A DNA stretch of 64,000 nt from Corynespora cassiicola (Eukaryota > Ascomycota > Dothideomycetes > Pleosporales > Corynesporascaceae), in the NCBI GenBank assembly GCA_022059125.1, contig JAEUWY010000020.1:2542001-2606000 (forward strand), read 5' to 3'. The notes under the pieces are model-generated. The model was not told the origin of the DNA. It made no database searches and was given only the letters and a program-made list of their open reading frames with translations. Both the position numbers and the translations under genes were made by a program. Shown one piece after another: positions 1 through 9,773 of the stretch (positions are counted from its first letter, which is position 1; every line of letters starts with the position of its first letter).

Positions 1-425
1 CTCCAAATATACTCCATCTATTGCGGGGGACTGCGTCTCCTATTATTGCTATTCCTTCTCTATCCACATTCTTCGGTACATCATGGGGACATCATGGGGA
101 TATCATGTCCACACCACGTATTACTTGCATGCACTCCCCTCGTTATCCATTCTCTTCAAAAACATGCTGCCTACATCCATCGTATGCCAACCTTTCCTCC
201 CCGTCTATGAAAGCTGTGATTTCGGGTATCCCTAAAGAGACTAGAGCCATGGTGCTCTCAAAATGCTGACACCATGAAATGCGTATTCAGAATCCACCCC
301 GTCGGATGCAAGCCGAATCCTGTGACGCCGTCGCTGGGTATTTGATGCAAAGTTCCGTAATTTCGTTTATGCTGTGGTCGTTGTGGTCGCTGTAGCCGCT
401 GTCGGTAGCGGGATGAATATGCTGC
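1..425. other. Left-edge non-coding flank
   Basis: This stretch lies downstream of the stop codon of the minus-strand gene that ends at 426. It holds only a short plus-strand open frame (21-269) with no recognisable motif, so I treat it as 3' flank. No RNA gene or repeat was seen. Confidence 0.5.
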
Positions 426-1211
426 CTAGGTCATGCGTCCCCTCTTGGGGCCTCCCCCCGGGCCGTCTCGGCGGTCGTTGAAGTCTACGTTGAAAAAGTC
501 CTGCATCATCTTCCGCTTCTGACCCGCGCCAGCACCGAGGGAGAAGACGTTCTGCATGTTCTGGGCGGCGGTGCGTTGGAGGTTCCGCGAGGCAGCTCGA
601 TTCGCTGGCCGACGTGGGTTGCCGAAGGCTCGCCGAGCCGATGCAGACCAATCGGGCGATGCTGCGTCAGTGGGATTACTGCTGGGAAACGACTGAGGGG
701 ACGAGAAGTGGAAGACAGTTGGCAGGGACAGATCAGCTTCAGTGGTAGAGGATTCCATTTGCACTGGCGGAGGGGCAGAATCGGACCGATGGGTCGACTC
801 GACGGCAGCGAGGCAGGCTGGGGAGCGAGTCTCCTCGGGGCTCGAAGTGCGCTCCATTACTGGGGACGAGCTACGTGCACGCTTCTCTTCCATGGCCTCT
901 TCATCGCTGTCGCTGCTGTGCTGACCGGGCGCAGCTCCGTCCAGTCGATCCAGGGCCCATTGCCTGATCCGCCAACCCTCGACGATATCGCCCTTGCCCA
1001 GGTTTTCCTTGTCTAGGAAGCTCATCAGATCTTCAATGGCTTCCTGGTAGCCCTCCGAGCGAGACTTTTCCATGTCGGCGAGGGCGGCCTTGTAGAGGTT
1101 GGTCACGGTCAGGGCTGCCGTGCGGAATGACTGGTGCGTGTCGGGCTGCGGCGCCGGCCGGGGCCGCTGTGCCCTGGGGAGGGACGTGTTGAGGCTGCGC
1201 ATCGAGTCCAT
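426..1211 (-). CDS. HAPSTR1/TAPR1-like (DUF4588-type) protein
   Basis: Predicted intronless protein of 261 aa. I chose the ATG at 1211 because it sits in a strong context (CACCATGG) and the conserved part follows; the frame stays open to 1586, so a longer N-terminus or an upstream exon is possible. Near residue 30 is a helical block, FRTAALTVTNLYKAA, followed by GYQEAIEDLMSFLD. The block resembles the FQNAATAVTNLYKES signature of the animal C16orf72 (HAPSTR1/TAPR1) family, and the basic C-terminus PKRGRMT resembles the KRNRM ending of that family. The middle is Ser/Pro-rich and probably disordered. Animal members are nuclear stress-response proteins that work with the ubiquitin ligase HUWE1; carrying this over to a fungus is inference. 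It diverges from the F-box gene at 1770. Confidence 0.65.
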   Translation of the reverse strand: MDSMRSLNTSLPRAQRPRPAPQPDTHQSFRTAALTVTNLYKAALADMEKSRSEGYQEAIEDLMSFLDKENLGKGDIVEGWRIRQWALDRLDGAAPGQHSSDSDEEAMEEKRARSSSPVMERTSSPEETRSPACLAAVESTHRSDSAPPPVQMESSTTEADLSLPTVFHFSSPQSFPSSNPTDAASPDWSASARRAFGNPRRPANRAASRNLQRTAAQNMQNVFSLGAGAGQKRKMMQDFFNVDFNDRRDGPGGGPKRGRMT

Positions 1212-1769
1212 GGTGGTGTAGGGGGAGACGGCACTGTTCTGGTCGTGGTCAGCACTGAGGTCAAGTGAAGGCTCGGCAGTTGGGCTTTCCGTACCCGCCT
1301 GGCTTAGGTTGCAAATTGTGCACCGTTGGCGGTGGCGGTGTGGGTGTTCAGCGGCGTAGAGCGGGAGGCGGGAGGAGAGTGAAGGCAGCTGTAGAGACAG
1401 TGTGCGTTGGACAGCGAAACAAGAGAGTGGCCGGGGAGGTGTCGATGATGTGGTCGTGTTTGGCGGGGTCAGGTGCATGGCCCTGGCTGCTTTCATTTCG
1501 AGAAGATGTGAAAGGCGATCCGTGCCATCCCGGCTCCCTCGGCATCTGATCCCCACCCATGGAACCTCCTTCGACCTTCCCGTCATCCACAGTCACGCCC
1601 AGCATTTTCTTGCCCCTTCTCATCTGCACTGCTCTCTCCTCGTGACGACAACACTGCCAAACATTTCGTGGGCGTCAACATGGCCTAGACTGGTGTCCCT
1701 GCCTCTGTGGCCGACAGTCGCCACAGCCACGCCCACGCCCTCGCCCCTGAGCTGACGGGACGAAACGGC
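1212..1769. promoter_or_regulatory. Divergent intergenic region
   Basis: The 558 bp between two divergently transcribed genes must contain both promoters and 5' leaders. It is pyrimidine-rich on the plus strand toward 1770. No clear TATA box was seen on either side. Open frames here are extensions or shadows of the neighbouring genes. Confidence 0.4.
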
Positions 1770-3071
1770 ATGTCATCCCAAGTCGAGCTACTCCCTGTCG
1801 AACTGCTGGATCTGGTCATCTCGCCCCTCGGTCTGCTGGACCAAGCGTCGTTCCGGCTTGCCTCCCGCCAGATTTATGCCAAGACCTTGTCCAAGTTCAG
1901 CAAGGTCTACTTTTCTAGAGCACGTACCTCGCTCAGCCTACCCTCTCTCTTGCGCCTCGAGGGCATAACGTCGCGTGCCTATCTCGCAGAATCCGTGACT
2001 GCCCTTGACATCAAACTGCTGGATCAGTCGGACTATCAGACGCTCCGAAAGATTAGCAATGTTGGCATATACCCCCCGCCCAAACGCTTTCCCAAGATCC
2101 CCAGGGTCGACTATCGGAACCTCGGGGCCGAGATTAAGATATTCGATGATGTGCTAGATGGCGCGAGCATGGACCGGACGGTTGCCCTCTTTTCTCGTAT
2201 TCTAAAAAGACTGTCGAGCCTGAAGACGATACAGCTTCGTGTGCGGGTCCTACCCACCGAAGCTGGCTACAAGGAACGGACCCCAGAGGACTTGGAGTTT
2301 CACGCAAGGTGCTTCACCATCCTCCTTGAATCCTTGGTGAAGAGCGGGGTCAGGCTGCAGGAGCTGCGGCTACCCAAGGGAAAGCCTTTTCCCATGGCTT
2401 CGCACTTTGCCGGCATTAGCTACCTGACCTTCAACATGTCCATGGCGCGTTACCAGTCGCTGAGCGACGCTCTCTCTAGCCTTAAATCCCTTGCTTTGTG
2501 TATAAACACGCAGTACAAAGAGAATGCCCGAGTGCCGGGCTGGGAGAATGGCGTATCTCATTTCATCTCGTCTGCCGCCTCCGTCCAAGATCTCTCTTTG
2601 AACCTAGACTCTTGGTCCCCCGTAGGATACAGCGCAGCTGTAATAACGTCTTTGTCTCGTTCGACTCAGTTGAGTAATCTGAGGACTTTCAAGCTGTACG
2701 GTTCAAAGGTCAATGGTCAAGATCTGCTCCTTTTTCTGCGCAACCATGCCGCATCCCTGCATCATGTAACACTAGCTCACATTGACCTTTTTGACGCTTT
2801 GTGGAGGGACCAGTTGGCATCCTTCAAAACTTACTTGGCGCTCAAGTCACTTCAGCTTATGGGCATTCGGCAGGGACAGTCCCCGGTCTTCTTTCCATGG
2901 CGGCCACTCCGAAAGAGGGACTTTGTAACAATATCCACCAAGAAAAGGTCCGAGAAAAGGTCCATGCAAGAGATGATGGACCAAGCCATCTACGGCTACG
3001 TTGTTGGCTACGATGCTCTGGCCGATGCACTTGCACTCGTTACGAATGAACGCGGCTCCAGCGGCTCATGA
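1770..3071 (+). CDS. F-box protein
   Basis: Intronless gene for a 433-aa protein. The first ATG in frame is at 1770; the frame is open upstream to 1707 but that codon is GTG. Residues about 5-45 read as an F-box: the start VELLPVELLDLVISPL is followed by LASRQIYAKTLSKFSKVYF, the usual fungal F-box pattern. The rest has loosely spaced leucine-rich segments (LKSLALCINT, LSNLRTFKLYGSKVNG, LALKSLQLMGIR) like the degenerate LRR-type substrate-binding regions of fungal F-box proteins. Such proteins bind Skp1 in SCF ubiquitin ligases and present substrates; the substrate here is unknown. It has no signal peptide or membrane segment. Confidence 0.8.
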   Translation: MSSQVELLPVELLDLVISPLGLLDQASFRLASRQIYAKTLSKFSKVYFSRARTSLSLPSLLRLEGITSRAYLAESVTALDIKLLDQSDYQTLRKISNVGIYPPPKRFPKIPRVDYRNLGAEIKIFDDVLDGASMDRTVALFSRILKRLSSLKTIQLRVRVLPTEAGYKERTPEDLEFHARCFTILLESLVKSGVRLQELRLPKGKPFPMASHFAGISYLTFNMSMARYQSLSDALSSLKSLALCINTQYKENARVPGWENGVSHFISSAASVQDLSLNLDSWSPVGYSAAVITSLSRSTQLSNLRTFKLYGSKVNGQDLLLFLRNHAASLHHVTLAHIDLFDALWRDQLASFKTYLALKSLQLMGIRQGQSPVFFPWRPLRKRDFVTISTKKRSEKRSMQEMMDQAIYGYVVGYDALADALALVTNERGSSGS

Positions 3072-3537
3072 CAATACTCTGTCTTTACCCCAATACGCAC
3101 CCCTGGCACATTTCTATGGCATCATCGGCTTGTTTAGATTTTCTAAGCGGAACGTCTGTCTCATAGTCAGGCGACGGCTGAATACGGGAAATTAATACTG
3201 TGCTACCCTGGCGCCTACATCACCACACAACTTCCTCGGATGGGCGAAGCTGCGCTGAGACTCTCGTACAAGAACTACTCTAGATTGAACCTCAATCCCT
3301 TTTTGTGAGCCCCGAGAGTGCCATTCCAATACGGTGGCTACGGGCAGGACTTGTGACTTTAGCAGCGTATACGAGACAGACATGCTTGACTCGAGTCCTA
3401 AACGATGATATTTATATTCACTCGCTCAACTGTATTTTCTTTTGTCGCTTATCGTCGAGATCCACCTCAAGCTTGCATATATGTCGCCAGCATAGTAGAC
3501 TTTCCAGGTCGACTCCATCGGCCCTATAAAACCATGT
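3072..3537. other. Intergenic region upstream of the vWA gene
   Basis: This 466-bp gap contains only short unsupported frames. It has TATA-like runs near 3408-3420 (GATATTTATATTC), 3476-3482 (CATATATG) and 3523-3529 (CTATAAAA). The last lies only about 10 bp before the proposed ATG at 3538, so one of the upstream runs is the more likely promoter element. Confidence 0.35.
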
Positions 3538-6221
3538 ATGGGCTTTTATAAATGCATGTCTGTCACAATTGACCTGACCAACCAGCAGGAGAACTCTTAT
3601 ATACCACCTGGCGGCTTACTGTAGCCTAGCCATTCTCTCTCTCCCCCTACCCTCAACGTCGGCTCCCTTCGGTACCATTGATTTCGCGGCATGGCCATTC
3701 TACCAGCACAGAGAACACGAGTTCATCACTCGCTTCGCCCTCCAGTGTCCGAACGGTCAAAAGTCGGACGGCATATGCTTTGAGTCAGATTCCATCGATA
3801 ATCTCGCCGGCAAAAGTGGCAAGAACGGTGCAATCGGCGCGCCAGATGACTACCCGGGCACGGAGCCTGCGCAAGCTCATTGCGACAATGCCGACTTTCT
3901 TGACGTTCCAGGATACCCGCAGCAGCGTTGGCAGGCGAATAGCCAACTTCAAATCTGTGTCAATCATCTCCGCCGCCGCTTCAGGCAGGGCGTTCAAGCC
4001 ACAAGGAGATTACTTGAAAAGGATGGCAGGATTGTCACGAGGGAGGCAGAAATGAAGTCCTATTGTGACTTTAATCATAGAGATACTCTGGACGATGATC
4101 CTTCTGCCCGCGCCAAGTGTGTCGCCTTGGAAGGGTTGGGCAGGGCTCTTCATGGCATTGAGGACTTTTATAGCCACAGCAATTGGGCAGACCAAGCTGA
4201 TCAAGGTCGACCTATATCGGCTGTCAACCCTCCTGGTCTTGGTAACACAGGGCCTGCACCTTTCCTCAGTCTCCGTGCATCAAACAACATATCTTTGCAG
4301 ATCCCTCGAGCGCTCACCACGGGCTGCTTTGACGACGGCGAGTTCCCTTCTGGTCCTGATGTTGGGACTGGCGCATGCCTCAACCGTGTTCTTCACCTCA
4401 ACCTTAACAAGGATCACGGAAGAATAGATCCCCGTACTGGCGCTGCCGTTGCGGACCCTCCTTCCCGCAGAGAGGCAGTTGCCGGAAATTTTCAAAGAGC
4501 CGTAGCCGCTGCCGTCGCGGATGCAAAGGAACAGTGGCAACAGTTTCGCGATGCTCTACGATCCGAGCATGGCGCAGAGAAGGGTAACCTCATGGTCTGT
4601 GCTCTTGTACGCGATGATCCCATCAAAGACTGCCGCAATCGAAAAATCGCGATTGTTGTCGACAGCTCTGGGTCAAACTTGGACACTGACCCCCGTGATC
4701 TACGAATCCAAGCTGCAGTCAATTTGAACTCGAAGCTTCTCACAAAAGCGCAAATCACAGATGAGCAACTACCAGACAGGGTCGCTGTCGTCGATTTTGA
4801 TACTTCTGCAACTATTCTCTACCCCATGGGCGATCCTGAAGTTGCAAAGTCGACATTTACCGGTATTGATTCTTCAGGCGGTACCAGCATAGGCTCCGGG
4901 ATTGCGGCCGGCATCCACGAAATCATGAAGGACGAACCTGGATCATTTACCAACAGGAGTGGAATTGTGGTCCTGACCGATGGAATGGATCAGAGCCCAT
5001 CTTACCAGCTTACTCAACTTGCAAGAGCCAAATCCAATGGAATCCGAGTCAGTGCTGGGTTTCTCAGTCCAATTGATGTTCCAATACCACCAAAACGATC
5101 GCTGTCCAAGAGAGCAATCGACTCGGCTATTATCTCCGCGATTCTCCAAACCGGCGGCACATTCGGAGTCATTTCTTCCGATACGGCTCAACAGAATTTT
5201 ATTAGTTTGATCGCTGCACGTGGAATTACGGATATCGATGCTCCGGTCGGCAGTACCGTGTTGTTCTCAGGCGTTACCGTAAACGAGCTTGTCGGTCCCA
5301 ACAAGCCGACTCACAGGTTCTTGTACTCGGCCTCGGCTGGCGAGAACATCAGTTTTACGCTGAATTATGTCACGTACAGCGACCAGTCTATTCGCGCTGT
5401 CCTTCGTGATGTTCATGAGAATATCGATGTTGGGACGGTGAACGCCACATATGGCCTGCCTTCGAGAATCTCGTTTAGCGCCGCCGCCAACACGGATCTT
5501 GAGCTTGTAGTGTCGATAGTTGGGAATCAGAATGCATCTTTGGAGGTTATTTTCGGGGTCGGATTGAATACTAATATGCCTGAGAAGCCAGAAACAACTA
5601 CCACGATGTCGACCACGAGCACGAATTTCTATATCACAAGTTCAACGGTTGCAAACGCTACCCTTACAACCAGCTCGAACATTACGTTGACAACTACTCT
5701 GTTTGTTTCTACCACAGGTGGCTACGGGAGTATAACTGCGAATTCCACCACGTCCAGTGGGTGGTATACAAACTCAACCACTACACAATCAAGCAGCTCA
5801 TCAGATCCTGTGTATCCCTCGCCTACAGACTCAAATTCATCCAGGTCGGTCTACCCAACTTTTGTGGCACCGAGTAGTTCAAACGGCGGATATGCTACTT
5901 ATGTAACGAGTAAGATGTAAGTGTCGATGTGCGTAGGATTCTGGCCTTGGGCTCACGCAGGATAGCACGACTGTCTATACCAGTTTATGCACTCGCTCGG
6001 TCATTAGTTCGCACTATGGCTCAACCACAAGTTTCATGTCTGTGTACCCAACCATAATTACGACTGTGGTTACGACTACTATATCGCGGTACTGTAATAA
6101 GAAGGGATGCCATGGCTGCTTCGGGAAACATTGTAGACATTGGCCGAGACCAGGTTATCCCACCCATCATCCATTTAATCCACCCTATTATCCTCAATAT
6201 ACTTCTGGGCCAGGTTATTAA
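3538..6221 (+). CDS. Secreted Het-C/VWA7-like von Willebrand factor A protein
   Basis: Reconstructed exons are 3538-3557, 3625-5916 and 5966-6221, giving 855 aa. Intron 1 (GTCTGT..TGTAG, 67 nt) joins the ATG to a hydrophobic leader (MGFYKCILAILSLPLPSTSA); without it the frame at 3578 has no ATG. Intron 2 (GTAAGT..GATAG, 49 nt) removes the TAA at 5918. The N-terminal part contains ALHGIEDFYSHSNW (about residues 180-193), the signature shared by fungal Het-C and animal VWA7. A vWA domain follows with MIDAS residues DSSGS (about 353), GGTSIGSG and VLTDG (about 457). The tail is a Ser/Thr-rich, probably O-glycosylated stalk (about 658-765), then a small Cys cluster (YCNKKGCHGCFGKHC) and a Pro/Tyr-rich end. 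It is likely a cell-surface or secreted adhesion protein. Function is inferred from domains; the first exon is the least certain part. Confidence 0.72.
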
Positions 6222-6436
6222 AGCTTGGATAGATAGCACAAATATTTTACCTGTGCTTTCTGAGACATTTGGTTCGAGGGTACCAATTTTCTTACTGCGA
6301 ATTTCTGAGCTACATAATCTCAACGCATTCGGACCAGTCTATGCACAGTCAAACACCCGCTTCTAACACAATACCTTCGATTCGCTAAACCTCTTAAGCC
6401 GTGTGATCTAGGTCTTCAACTTTCTTCGAAACCTCA

Positions 6437-6839
6437 ATGCCTTCCATTTCGTCAGCTGCCCTTTCCGTCCCCACTTCCGATACCGATCATGGCCATAGTC
6501 CAGGTGACCCATCGTCGATAACAGACTCCACTGAGACAAAGATTGGCTCGCTGAGACATCCGTCGAGTGACTCATCCCCATTACAGTATACTCGATCCTT
6601 TGCAAGTAAGAATGGACGCATCTAAATTCCCAACAAATAACGCAGATATCTTTTTCTTAGTTATACCAGTTGATAATTTGTCGATGAAGAAAGATGGTGA
6701 AGTTGATTTTATTGCCGAATCAATACATGTTTTGAAATCTAGACTTTTGTTTAGTTTCCTCGGTGCCATTGTGCTCGTGGTGGATGCTCAGTGCAAACTA
6801 CGGTGTCTTTGGCCTAGCGCTTTCAACGAGCCATACTAA
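6437..6839 (+). CDS. Possible small hypothetical protein
   Basis: Two open frames can be joined across a good intron (GTAAGA..TTCTTAG, 6606-6660, 55 nt), giving exons 6437-6605 and 6661-6839 and a protein of 115 aa. The N-terminal half is Ser/Thr/Pro-rich; the second half has one hydrophobic stretch (LLFSFLGAIVLVVDA). I recognise no family. It lies between the vWA gene and the next coding region on the same strand. It could instead be a decayed gene fragment; the splice signals and frame agreement are the only support. Confidence 0.3.
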
Positions 6840-6965
6840 CAGGTCCACTTCTCAACATGAAGTCAATGTCCTCAGGGTAAAGAACCCCTTTCTCATGATA
6901 CCCGTTTTCCTTCAACAGCTCCACCACCATCCGTTCATGATATCACGTTCATTTCCCCCGCCACC

Positions 6966-8315
6966 ATGAGCTCCACTGCAGCTGCAAACACGCGCTTGTC
7001 CCGCATACCTGGCCCCGTTAGACAAATAACGGCAAAGTCCAAGTCTACTCCCATGACGGCGGAGTCCAAGGCTACTCCCACATTGACGAAGCCCAAAGCT
7101 ATTCAGACGGCGAAACCCAAAGCTGATCCTACAACGACTAAGTCAAAGATTATTCCCACAACGACAAAGTCCAAGTCCATTCCCTCGACGAATGAATCAA
7201 GAGCTTCACCGAAGACAGCTGCATGCACACCACCATACCTTTCCAAACGCAAACACATACCCCGGCGCTCTGCGGATTCCCCTGTATCTACCCCTCTCGG
7301 AAAAGGCAAAACCACCAGCCCCCAGGACAATAAGCCCTTCACCCGGGCTAAGAAGCCATTCAACGCTCCCATCCAGTCCCCCGCCGCGAAATCTGCACCT
7401 AAATGCCAAACCCCCTCCACTCCAGTCCCCCCTGTGGAGCCAACATGTGCAATCCCCCAACCAGAGCCCCAGCACCAAACCTCAAATCCCCCTCCCATTC
7501 ACACAAGCCCAACTAACCCACCCCCCGGAACATCAGCCAACGCACTCTTCCCCAGCCTAACCTCTCTCATCCAACCAAACACCCAAGGTCCCTTGGCAGA
7601 CGATGCTCAGCACCCCCACGACCTCCCCCTCACCCCACAACCAGTAGACTGGACGCACATCGACCGCACGCTCCAGCTCGTGCACATGCTCATGGCAGAC
7701 ATACGCTCCGACCTGCACACGGTGCAGAGCATGTACGGCCCCTCTCACCTACCTCCCTGGGAGGCCTCTGCCACATCCTCCGCCTCGTATTCCGCACACG
7801 CGGCCGTGCAGGCGCAGATCGAGGACCAGATCCGCGGGCTGGACCTCGATGGTGTCGAGTTTGAGCGCGCGCTCGCCGAAGCTGCTGCTGCTGCTGCTGC
7901 TGTGCGTGCCGCAGACGAGCAGCGGGAGCTTGAGGAGCGCAGGGGAAGCGTGGCCCGGCAGCATGCGCACGCACACGCGCAAATGTACCCCGGCGATGCG
8001 GGGGGTGGGGGGATGCGCACGGTGCCGCAGACGGAGCTCGAGCGCGTGCGCGAGGCGGCGTTTTCCGAGGGGGAGGAGGGGTGGTTGGGAGAGTTGAGGC
8101 GGGCGCAGGCGGAGGCGAGGGAGAGGGAGAGGGGAGGGGGGAGGGAGGTTGGGGGTGGGGGCTCACCGTTGAGGAATGAGGTTGTGTTTAGTGAGAAGGG
8201 TGAGGAGGAGGAGAAGGAGGAGGGGATAGTTGGGGCTGGGGAGACGAAGAAGAGGTTGGTGAGGAGGGTTGTTTCGAGGGTTATGGGAAAGGTTAAGAAG
8301 GGCTTGGAGGGGTAG
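6966..8315 (+). CDS. Low-complexity hypothetical protein with N-terminal TKSK repeats
   Basis: Intronless 449-aa frame starting at an ATG in good context (CCACCATGA). Residues about 20-80 form degenerate decapeptide-like repeats around T-K-S/P-K (TAKSKSTP, TAESKATP, TTKSKIIP, TTKSKSIP). A Pro-rich middle follows. Then comes a likely helical region, WTHIDRTLQLVHMLMADIRS and AAVQAQIEDQIRGLDLDGVE, with a poly-Ala run encoded by a GCT repeat (about 7880-7902). The end is highly charged (purine-rich DNA 8085-8300) and finishes in a basic segment. I recognise no domain. It looks mostly disordered with a coiled-coil core. The 3' third has strong strand asymmetry (G/A-rich) unlike its neighbours. Coding status rests on length and amino-acid bias. 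Confidence 0.5.
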   Translation: MSSTAAANTRLSRIPGPVRQITAKSKSTPMTAESKATPTLTKPKAIQTAKPKADPTTTKSKIIPTTTKSKSIPSTNESRASPKTAACTPPYLSKRKHIPRRSADSPVSTPLGKGKTTSPQDNKPFTRAKKPFNAPIQSPAAKSAPKCQTPSTPVPPVEPTCAIPQPEPQHQTSNPPPIHTSPTNPPPGTSANALFPSLTSLIQPNTQGPLADDAQHPHDLPLTPQPVDWTHIDRTLQLVHMLMADIRSDLHTVQSMYGPSHLPPWEASATSSASYSAHAAVQAQIEDQIRGLDLDGVEFERALAEAAAAAAAVRAADEQRELEERRGSVARQHAHAHAQMYPGDAGGGGMRTVPQTELERVREAAFSEGEEGWLGELRRAQAEARERERGGGREVGGGGSPLRNEVVFSEKGEEEEKEEGIVGAGETKKRLVRRVVSRVMGKVKKGLEG

Positions 8316-8954
8316 AGGGATAGATGGGTGTGTGGGAGTTGTGATGTTTTTAGCGTGGAGTTTGTGGGTCGGCAGGGTGGGTGGAGAGTCTGCGGTGAAC
8401 TTTTGGGAGAGGCGGTGGTTCAGTGGCTGGTGCACCATGTCAATACTGGGCCATCTCTCAATGTTTATTTAGGCGACCTGCATAATTTCTATCAGTGGCT
8501 TGTTTTGGCTTCATATGTTCTTATACATGCCGCCTACAGGTCGCAAAAATTCATAAAGGCTTTAAATCACACTTTGGTAGATGTAAAAGTAGACTTTGGT
8601 AATGCTATTATCCTACATTCCCGTCGTACACCCCCAAAAGTAAACGCCCTCCACTCTTCTTTCTCAGACTCAATGACCATCTTACACGACAACTCAAGTA
8701 TCTGCGGCAACCCCTGATCATCAAGGGTCGTACCTAGCTACAACAATTCACCCTGCGGTGAGCTCTAAGTCAGACATCTCCCCTTCCCCCATCGCCGCGC
8801 ATCTCAAACCTATCCGTGCGCTCGAGCAGCGCCTGGCACAGCAGACATGGCACACTACTGCATCCCAAATGCCCAACCAGCCCCTTGTAACCACCAAACA
8901 AGACGAAGACGTATAACAGTATATGCATCTATGGATGGATATGCGGCGGCTGGA
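8316..8954. other. Intergenic region
   Basis: This gap separates the low-complexity gene from a decayed minus-strand gene. It contains only short frames without motifs; a plus-strand frame at 8328-8717 has no recognisable content. Confidence 0.35.
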
Positions 8955-9773
8955 CTACCAGGGCATCATACCCATCCGCTGCAGGGGCAGCATCGGCGCC
9001 GGTAGCGTTGCATACAGCCTTCTCACCCGTGAGTCCGAGTCCGCTGCAGATCTGGTGGAAGGGCACGGTGGTGGATGCGCTGGGTTAGACGGCAGAGCCG
9101 AAGCTCGCGTTGTGAATAGAGATGTGCGCGAAAGTTGGGGTTTCTGTTGCGCAGGAGATCCTTGGATGAGTTTGGAGAAGTCTTCGCTCCCGGAGGGGAA
9201 ATTCGAGATGTCGTCAATCATCTTTTCGTGATTGAGGAAGAAGTGATAGAGTTGAGAAATATCTTGATGGGTGCGGAGGGTTTGGCATTTCAGCATCGAA
9301 CCCCGCAAGCCGTCCTTCATCTGCTGCAATTGGGCGGCTTTTTTGTATTAAGCACACGGGCAAATGAAATCACTATTGATTATTCCTCTTACTGCCTGAG
9401 CATGAGTGGATTTTGGAGATAATTTGGGGCAGGTTCCACAGGAAGAAAGAAGTGCGCTAGCAGAATGCCCCTGGGCGACTGAGAGATCTTTCAACCTGGC
9501 TTTATGTTTTCGTGAATCATGACGGCACAAGCGACCATATACCAGCATGTCTGTCGTCACGACTTCTGCCATGGAGTCACGGAATTATTGCCCCAGTTCC
9601 TCGCGCCAGCCAGGAAAGTTGATATACTTCCTTGCTCCCGAGCTCTCGAAAGGAAAAACGCGTTCGTGGTTGTCCATGCGGTCAAAGGCCTGCTCACGGC
9701 GAATTCATAGAATCCTTGCAAGGTCACTGGTGAAGAATTGGCTGTCGTAGTGGGAGGTCATCGGCAGAGACAT
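8955..9773 (-). pseudogene. Decayed gene with two in-frame nonsense codons
   Basis: Reading the minus strand from an ATG at 9773, one frame continues through TGA (9707-9705) and TAA (9587-9585) into the open frame at 9572. It then passes a plausible intron (GTAAGA donor, TTGCAG acceptor near 9325) into a second exon. The reading on both sides of each stop looks like protein (REQAFDRMDNHERVFPFESS, KYINFPGWREELGQ, FRDSMAEVVTTDMLVYGRLC, DISQLYHFFLNHEKMIDDIS). Both stops could arise by one C-to-T change (CGA to TGA, CAA to TAA). I do not recognise the family. The far 3' part (below about 9080) turns into low-information sequence, which suggests a frameshift. A short functional gene starting at 9572 cannot be excluded. 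Confidence 0.4.
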
